Origin: Pseudodesulfovibrio aespoeensis Aspo-2
Lineage (GTDB): Bacteria > Desulfobacterota > Desulfovibrionia > Desulfovibrionales > Desulfovibrionaceae
Direction: 5' to 3'
Length of the DNA stretch: 64,000 bases
Assembly: GCF_000176915.2 (NCBI RefSeq)
Contig: NC_014844.1
Location: forward strand, 3,100,001 to 3,164,000
The notes under the pieces are model-generated. The model was not told the origin of the DNA. It saw only the letters and a program-made list of their open reading frames with translations, and did not search any database. Both the position numbers and the translations under genes were made by a program. Of the stretch, positions 57,894 to 64,000 are shown in pieces; within the stretch, counting starts at the first letter, position 1, and every line of letters begins with the position of its first letter.

Positions 57894-58652
57894 ATGCCGC
57901 GCCTGATCGCCGCCCTTGGCCTCCTGTGCCTCCTGGCCTCCACGGCCCTGGCGGATCAGCCCCTGCGGGTGGCAGTGGAAGACCATTATCCGCCCTACAG
58001 CTATGCGGACGAGGCGGGCCGGATGGCCGGGTTCAACGTGGACATCGCCCACGCCCTGGCCAGGGCCATGGGCCGGGAGTGCGTCATCGTGGCCCTGCCC
58101 TGGAACGAACTGCTGCCCGGACTGGCCCACGGCCAGCACGACGCCATCGTGGCCTGCATGGCCGTCAAGCCCGACAGGCTTGAATTCGCGGACTTCACCA
58201 ACTACTACCTGCGCTCAAAGACCGGGTTCATCGGGCGGGCGGGCATGGACCACGACACTTCGCCCGAGGCCCTGCGCGGCTGGACCCTGGTCTCGCAGGA
58301 GGACACGGCCCAGCTCGCCTACCTGCGCGAGACCTACGGCGCAGTGGCCGTGGTCGAAGGGCATCCGTCCATGGAGGAGGCCTTCCTGGCCGTGGCCCGT
58401 GGCCGGGCAGACCTCTGCCTGACCCCGCTCCTGGCCGGGCTGGAGTTTCTCAAGGGCGAGGCGGGCAAGGGGTGCGACATCATCGGCCCGGCCCTGACCA
58501 ACGAGCAGTTTGCCCACGCCCCGGCCCACATCGCTGTGCGCAAGGGCGACACCGGACTGCGCGACCAGCTCAACCAGGGGTTGAGGACCATCCGGGCCAA
58601 CGGCGACTTTGCCGCCATCAGCCGCCGCTACTTCCCCTTCAGCGTCTATTGA
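57894..58652 (+). CDS. periplasmic solute-binding protein (SBP_bac_3)
   Basis: A 252-aa family 3 binding protein with signal peptide ending 'STALADQ' and the start 'LRVAVEDHYPPYSYADEAGR'. It resembles the two SBP_bac_3 proteins at the left end of the window, but is not closely similar. Ligand unknown; no ABC permease nearby. Confidence 0.82.
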   Translation: MPRLIAALGLLCLLASTALADQPLRVAVEDHYPPYSYADEAGRMAGFNVDIAHALARAMGRECVIVALPWNELLPGLAHGQHDAIVACMAVKPDRLEFADFTNYYLRSKTGFIGRAGMDHDTSPEALRGWTLVSQEDTAQLAYLRETYGAVAVVEGHPSMEEAFLAVARGRADLCLTPLLAGLEFLKGEAGKGCDIIGPALTNEQFAHAPAHIAVRKGDTGLRDQLNQGLRTIRANGDFAAISRRYFPFSVY

Positions 58653-58662
58653 TCCGGGACCG

Positions 58663-59481
58663 TCACAGCCAGCGCACGTCGGCCCTGGGCCGTGGCGGCG
58701 CGGCCACGAAACGGCGGGCGGGCCTGCCAAGGGTGAGCGCGCCGCAGCAGGTGTGGTCGTCCGGGATGCCCAACAGGCGGCGCACGCCCGCATCGTGCAG
58801 GGCCGCGGCGCGCAGGTAGCCGCACCAGCACGCGCCAAGCCCGGCTCCGGACGCGGCCAGCTCCAGATAGGTCACGGCGATGATGCCGTCCTCAAGCGGG
58901 GTCACCCCGCGCGTGGGCGCATGGGCCACGGCCAGCATGGGCGCGTCCCGGCAGATCATGTCAACGCCCGCATCAAAGGCAGCCACCAGCCCGGCCAGGT
59001 GCAGGGTCGCGGCCAGCGGGGTCTCCCGCTGAGCCTCGTCGCGCATCCAGTCCACGATGGCCTCGGCCACGGTGCGCACGCCCTGCGGGGTGGAAACCAC
59101 CACCCAGCGCACCGGGCGGGCGTTGTGGCCCGAGGGCGCGTACTGGGTCAGGTCGAGCAGCCGCGCCACCAGATCGCGGTCCGGCGGCTCGGGCTTGTAG
59201 GCGCGCATGGACCGCCGCCCCAGGAGCAGCTGCTCCACCTGCTCAAGCGATGGCCTGTGCCCGCTGTCGAGGGACACCGGTCCGGCGGGGAACCGGTCCA
59301 GGTGCAGCGCCCCGTGGGGACAGACGGCCACGCAATGGCCGCACCCGATGCAATAGGCGAACTTCTTCTCATGGGGCACGGGCAGTTCGCCCGGCTGCCA
59401 GTCGATGCACCCGGCAGGGCACACCGAGGCGCACAGGCCGTCGCGCGCGCACGTTTCGGCATTGACGGTGAACAGGGTCAT
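58663..59481 (-). CDS. ferredoxin-domain nitroreductase
   Basis: A 272-aa protein. The N-terminal 2x[4Fe-4S] ferredoxin domain has 'CARDGLCASVCPAGCIDW' and 'YCIGCGHCVAVCPHGAL'. The C-terminal FMN nitroreductase domain has 'RRSMRAYKPEPPD' and 'YAPSGHNARPVRW'. ATG 59481 follows GGAGG. Electrons from a ferredoxin partner would reduce an FMN-bound substrate. It converges with the solute-binding protein and is divergent from glnS. Confidence 0.88.
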   Translation of the reverse strand: MTLFTVNAETCARDGLCASVCPAGCIDWQPGELPVPHEKKFAYCIGCGHCVAVCPHGALHLDRFPAGPVSLDSGHRPSLEQVEQLLLGRRSMRAYKPEPPDRDLVARLLDLTQYAPSGHNARPVRWVVVSTPQGVRTVAEAIVDWMRDEAQRETPLAATLHLAGLVAAFDAGVDMICRDAPMLAVAHAPTRGVTPLEDGIIAVTYLELAASGAGLGACWCGYLRAAALHDAGVRRLLGIPDDHTCCGALTLGRPARRFVAAPPRPRADVRWL

Positions 59482-59533
59482 GGTCTTCCTCCATATTCTC
59501 TTGCCGCCCATTGTGTCTGCTTTCGCCCGCAAG

Positions 59534-59618
59534 GACAAGAGCGCGTCCCAGACAAAGGCGCATCCCAGACAAGGGCGCGTTATAGACAGGAGCGCGTTGC
59601 GGGCAGGGACGCGTTGAC
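59534..59618. repeat. 17-bp minisatellite, five imperfect copies
   Basis: Copies begin at 59534, 59551, 59568, 59585 and 59602. The consensus is GACAAGGGCGCGTYCCA-like. They lie in the 263-nt gap between the divergent nitroreductase and glnS genes. Confidence 0.8.
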
Positions 59619-59744
59619 CAGCCAGCGGTTTTCCCGTATTTCGTTGACCCGGCGCGATTATCATTCCCCGTTTCATCAGCACCCGGCAATCAACATGGAC
59701 AGGGCAGCGCCCGCCCGCCCCAAATGGCAGCAAGGAAACCGCAC

Positions 59745-61520
<1,776 letters not shown>

Positions 61521-61637
61521 CCTGACCACGGCACCCCCGAGCGCTCGCAGTGCAAGAACGCTGACGCCGCTATCCGTTTACAGGGCCTTTGTTCACAGGT
61601 ATACAGAGACTTGCACACAACGACGCTGGAGGTCAGC

Positions 61638-62114
61638 ATGGAAGTGAAAACAACGGATCTGCCCGGAATCGGGAAGAAATATTCCATGACAACGGTGAGC
61701 GGGAAGCACATCGTGGTCCTGCTGCACCTCACGGGCAACAGGGAGATATACTATTTCGACGACCCGGACGACGATCCGCTGACCACTGTCCAGTTTAGCG
61801 ACGAGGAGTCCCGCAAGCTCGGCGCCATCCTGCTCGGCGTGGACTACCAGCCAGTGGCCGACGACCGGATGGACCTGCTGCTCAAGTCGGTGCGCATCGA
61901 GTGGCTCAGGATCGAGCCGTCGAGCCAGCTCCTGGGCAAGACCATCGCCGAATCCCAGATCAGGAAAATGACCGGCTCCACCATCATCGGCATTGACCGG
62001 GGCGGCATAATCATCGGCAGCCCCGACATCTCCGAGGTCATCACTGCGGGCGACGTGCTCATGGCCATCGGCTCGCGCGAGCAGATCAAGGCCCTCGAAG
62101 ACCTCTGCCGGTAA
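61638..62114 (+). CDS. KhtT-like TrkA-C regulatory protein
   Basis: A 158-aa cytoplasmic protein with an N-terminal domain like KhtT ('DLPGIGKKYSM') and a C-terminal TrkA-C (RCK_C) domain ('LGKTIAESQIRKMTGSTII', 'VITAGDVLMAIGSREQI'). ATG 61638 is 5 nt after GGAGG (61628-61632). It is followed by the antiporter gene, matching the KhtTU potassium/proton antiporter pair. Confidence 0.88.
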   Translation: MEVKTTDLPGIGKKYSMTTVSGKHIVVLLHLTGNREIYYFDDPDDDPLTTVQFSDEESRKLGAILLGVDYQPVADDRMDLLLKSVRIEWLRIEPSSQLLGKTIAESQIRKMTGSTIIGIDRGGIIIGSPDISEVITAGDVLMAIGSREQIKALEDLCR

Positions 62115-62180
62115 GCGGGCACAGCCTCCCGGCCTTGTGGTCCGGATCGCCCGAAACCAGAGACGCCCAAGCGAGACATT

Positions 62181-63356
62181 ATGGACAGCCTGCCCTTTTT
62201 GCTTCTTGCCGGGATCGTATTGATCACTTTTTTCGGCGCCTCCCTGACCTCCATGAAGATCAAGGTGCCGTCGGTGCTGGTGTTCATCCTCCTGGGCATC
62301 GTGCTGGCCGGACAGTTGAGCCACAACGACCACATCCACGAGGCCGCGGAAATCGGCATCGTCTTCCTGTTTTTCATCGTGGGCCTGGAGTTTCCGCTCA
62401 TCCGGATGATGGACGTGGGGCGGCGCATCTGGCCCGCCGGGCTGCTCGACGTGGCCCTGAATTTCGGCGTGCCCATGGCTTTCGCCACATGGCTCGGCCT
62501 TGATCTGCTGTCCGGGTTCATCATCGGCTCGGTGGGCTACGCCACCAGCTCGTCCATCACGGTCAAGATGCTCGAAGAGGAAAAACGCCTCGCCAACCCG
62601 GAGTCCGAGTTCATCCTGGGCCTGCTCATTTTCGAGGATCTGGTGGCGCCCCTGCTGGTCACCTTCATCGCCGCCACCCAGGGCGGCGGCGAGATGACCG
62701 CCGGATTCGCCGGACTGCTCACCCTCAAGATCGTGCTCTTCGTGGCCGGGGCCGTGCTCATCGCCTTTTTCGGATTCCGGCGCATGTCCGTGTTCGTGGG
62801 CAGGCACATCCAGAAGGACTTCATGCCCCTGTTCGCGGCGGGCATCGCTCTGGGATACGCCGGACTGGCGCTCTGGCTGGGACTGTCCGAGATCCTGGGC
62901 GCGTTCCTGGCCGGGGTCATGCTCTCGGAGACCGGCAAGGCGCATGATCTGGAGCAGCTCTTCATGCCGCTGCGCAACATCATGCTCCCCTTCTTCTTCT
63001 TCTGGTTCGGCACCACGGTCACCCTGGGCGAAGGCGTACCCATGCCGATTCTGCTCGGCCTGTGCGTGGTCTGGGCCGTGGCGGGCAAACTCTTGACCGG
63101 CTACTTCGGCGGACGCATTTCGGGCCTGACCCCGAAGATCGCGGCCCGCGCCGGGCTCTCCCTGGTGGCGCGCGGCGAGTTCTCGGCCATCATCGCCAGC
63201 CTGGCCGCGCCGCAACTGCGGATATTCAGCGGCGTCTACGTCATTGTCACGGCCATGATCGGGGTGTTCCTCTTCCAGAAGGCTCCGGCCTACGCCAACC
63301 ATCTGCATGAGTGGAAAAAACGCCGCAAGGCGGCCAAAACCGGCCAATCCGCCTGA
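62181..63356 (+). CDS. KhtU-like cation:proton antiporter (CPA2 family)
   Basis: A 391-aa inner membrane protein with about 12 hydrophobic segments of the Na/K:H exchanger fold ('VLVFILLGIVLAGQLSHNDH', 'GLEFPLIRMMDVGRRIWPAG', 'GYATSSSITVKMLEEEKRLA'). The TrkA-N domain is not attached; the separate KhtT-like protein provides regulation. It would release potassium in exchange for protons. Confidence 0.9.
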   Translation: MDSLPFLLLAGIVLITFFGASLTSMKIKVPSVLVFILLGIVLAGQLSHNDHIHEAAEIGIVFLFFIVGLEFPLIRMMDVGRRIWPAGLLDVALNFGVPMAFATWLGLDLLSGFIIGSVGYATSSSITVKMLEEEKRLANPESEFILGLLIFEDLVAPLLVTFIAATQGGGEMTAGFAGLLTLKIVLFVAGAVLIAFFGFRRMSVFVGRHIQKDFMPLFAAGIALGYAGLALWLGLSEILGAFLAGVMLSETGKAHDLEQLFMPLRNIMLPFFFFWFGTTVTLGEGVPMPILLGLCVVWAVAGKLLTGYFGGRISGLTPKIAARAGLSLVARGEFSAIIASLAAPQLRIFSGVYVIVTAMIGVFLFQKAPAYANHLHEWKKRRKAAKTGQSA

Positions 63357-63407
63357 TTCCATCTGGCCCCAATGTCCAGGATCTGACAAAACCACGGGAC
63401 CAACGCC

Positions 63408-64000
63408 ATGAAGTTCATTCCGTCCCAGATACTCTACCTCATTCAGGACCGGCGCGCCCAGCGCAACCTGGGCTCCCTGGTCAAGTTCATTGTATTCCTG
63501 CTCTTCTTCATCACCCTGTACAGCTTCCTGTTTCATGTGCTCATGGAGCGCGAAGGACAGGAGTTCTCCTGGATCACGGGCTTCTATTGGACCCTGACAG
63601 TCATGTCCACACTGGGCTTTGGCGACATCACCTTCGCCACGGACCTGGGCAGGATATTCTCCCTGGTGGTGCTGCTTTCGGGCATCGTGTTCCTGCTGGT
63701 CATGCTCCCCTTCACCTTCATCCAGTTCTTCTACGCCCCTTTTCTGGACGCACAGTCCAAGTCCCGCGCCGTCCGCGCAATGCCCGAGAACGCGTCCGGC
63801 CACCTGATCATCGTGGGCGCCGACCCTGTGGCCCTGGCCCTGGCCTCGCGCCTTGGTCAGTTCAACTTCGATTACTGCATCCTGGTCCCCGACGTGCATC
63901 ACGCGCTCGACCTGATGGACCAGGGATACAAGGCCGTGGTGGGCGACTCGGACGACTCTGAAACCTATGCCCGGCTTCGGACGAACAAGGCCGCCATGGT
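63408..64000 (+). CDS. potassium channel with TrkA-N domain (cut by window edge)
   Basis: An open frame from ATG 63408 to the end of the window, 197 codons. Two membrane segments bracket the pore helix and selectivity filter ('WTLTVMSTLGFGDITF', TLGFGD), then a RCK/TrkA-N domain begins with the nucleotide-binding loop 'HLIIVGADPVALALASRLGQ'. It would be a ligand-gated potassium channel. With the two preceding genes it forms a potassium homeostasis module. Confidence 0.88.
   Translation, partial: MKFIPSQILYLIQDRRAQRNLGSLVKFIVFLLFFITLYSFLFHVLMEREGQEFSWITGFYWTLTVMSTLGFGDITFATDLGRIFSLVVLLSGIVFLLVMLPFTFIQFFYAPFLDAQSKSRAVRAMPENASGHLIIVGADPVALALASRLGQFNFDYCILVPDVHHALDLMDQGYKAVVGDSDDSETYARLRTNKAAM

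Overview
The window is about 64 kb of GC-rich bacterial chromosome with dense, mostly tight operons and strong use of G or C at third codon positions. Gene content points to a sulfate-reducing Desulfovibrionales bacterium of the Desulfovibrio/Pseudodesulfovibrio type. The reasons are the SahR-like ArsR/methyltransferase fusion beside ahcY, several small SBP_bac_3 periplasmic proteins, bacteriohemerythrin, TRAP transport, many PAS/REC kinases and a likely selenoprotein. No rRNA, tRNA or CRISPR was seen.

Layout. 0-8 kb: two periplasmic solute-binding proteins around an acyl-ACP thioesterase, an HD-GYP protein, a secreted Ala-rich protein with a TPR/OmpA-like lipoprotein, and an ECF sigma factor with a membrane protein carrying a glycogen-binding-like domain. 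8-11 kb: a five-gene operon of nitroreductase, metallo-beta-lactamase-fold hydrolase, a short TusA-like frame read through an in-frame TGA followed by a SECIS-like hairpin (probable selenoprotein), an NAD(P)H:FMN reductase-like flavoprotein and a ComF-type protein. 11-16 kb: rplU-rpmA-obgE-proB, an MFS transporter and a DUF1566 protein. 16-20 kb: a 47-aa small protein, a hairpin-rich intergenic block, argB, bacteriohemerythrin, a 123-bp palindrome and moeA. 20-24.7 kb: a discoidin-like secreted protein, ahcY and its probable regulator SahR with an operator, then a complete ISAs1-family insertion sequence with 10-bp target duplication and a frameshifted transposase.

24.8-31 kb: REC-STAS regulator, thiol-disulfide protein, membrane GAF-GAF-rhodanese protein without the catalytic Cys, MauE-like membrane protein and a small lipoprotein, followed by a PAS histidine kinase. 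This looks like a redox or envelope signalling cassette. 31-40 kb: thioredoxin reductase remnant, RTX protein, TetR regulator with a double operator, a TRAP transporter with two tandem DctP proteins, then lrp-ald (alanine dehydrogenase). 40-43 kb: glycine-zipper lipoprotein and a hybrid histidine kinase with an unusual N-terminal receiver.

43-57 kb holds a complete Tad/Flp pilus locus in two transcription units flanking an NtrC-type activator: flp-tadV-rcpC-rcpA-lipoprotein-tadZ-tadA-tadB-tadC-tadD on the minus strand, and two TadE-like pseudopilins plus TadG on the plus strand. Each unit begins with a TGGCAC-N5-TTGCT sigma-54 promoter, so the activator between them is the obvious regulator. 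57-64 kb: TPR protein, third solute-binding protein, ferredoxin-nitroreductase with a 17-bp tandem repeat upstream, glnS, and a potassium module (KhtT-like, KhtU-like, and a TrkA-N potassium channel cut by the window edge).

The strongest novel signal is the selenocysteine-type TusA homologue at 9218-9481. The sigma-54 wiring of the Tad locus and the thiol/rhodanese signalling cassette come next.
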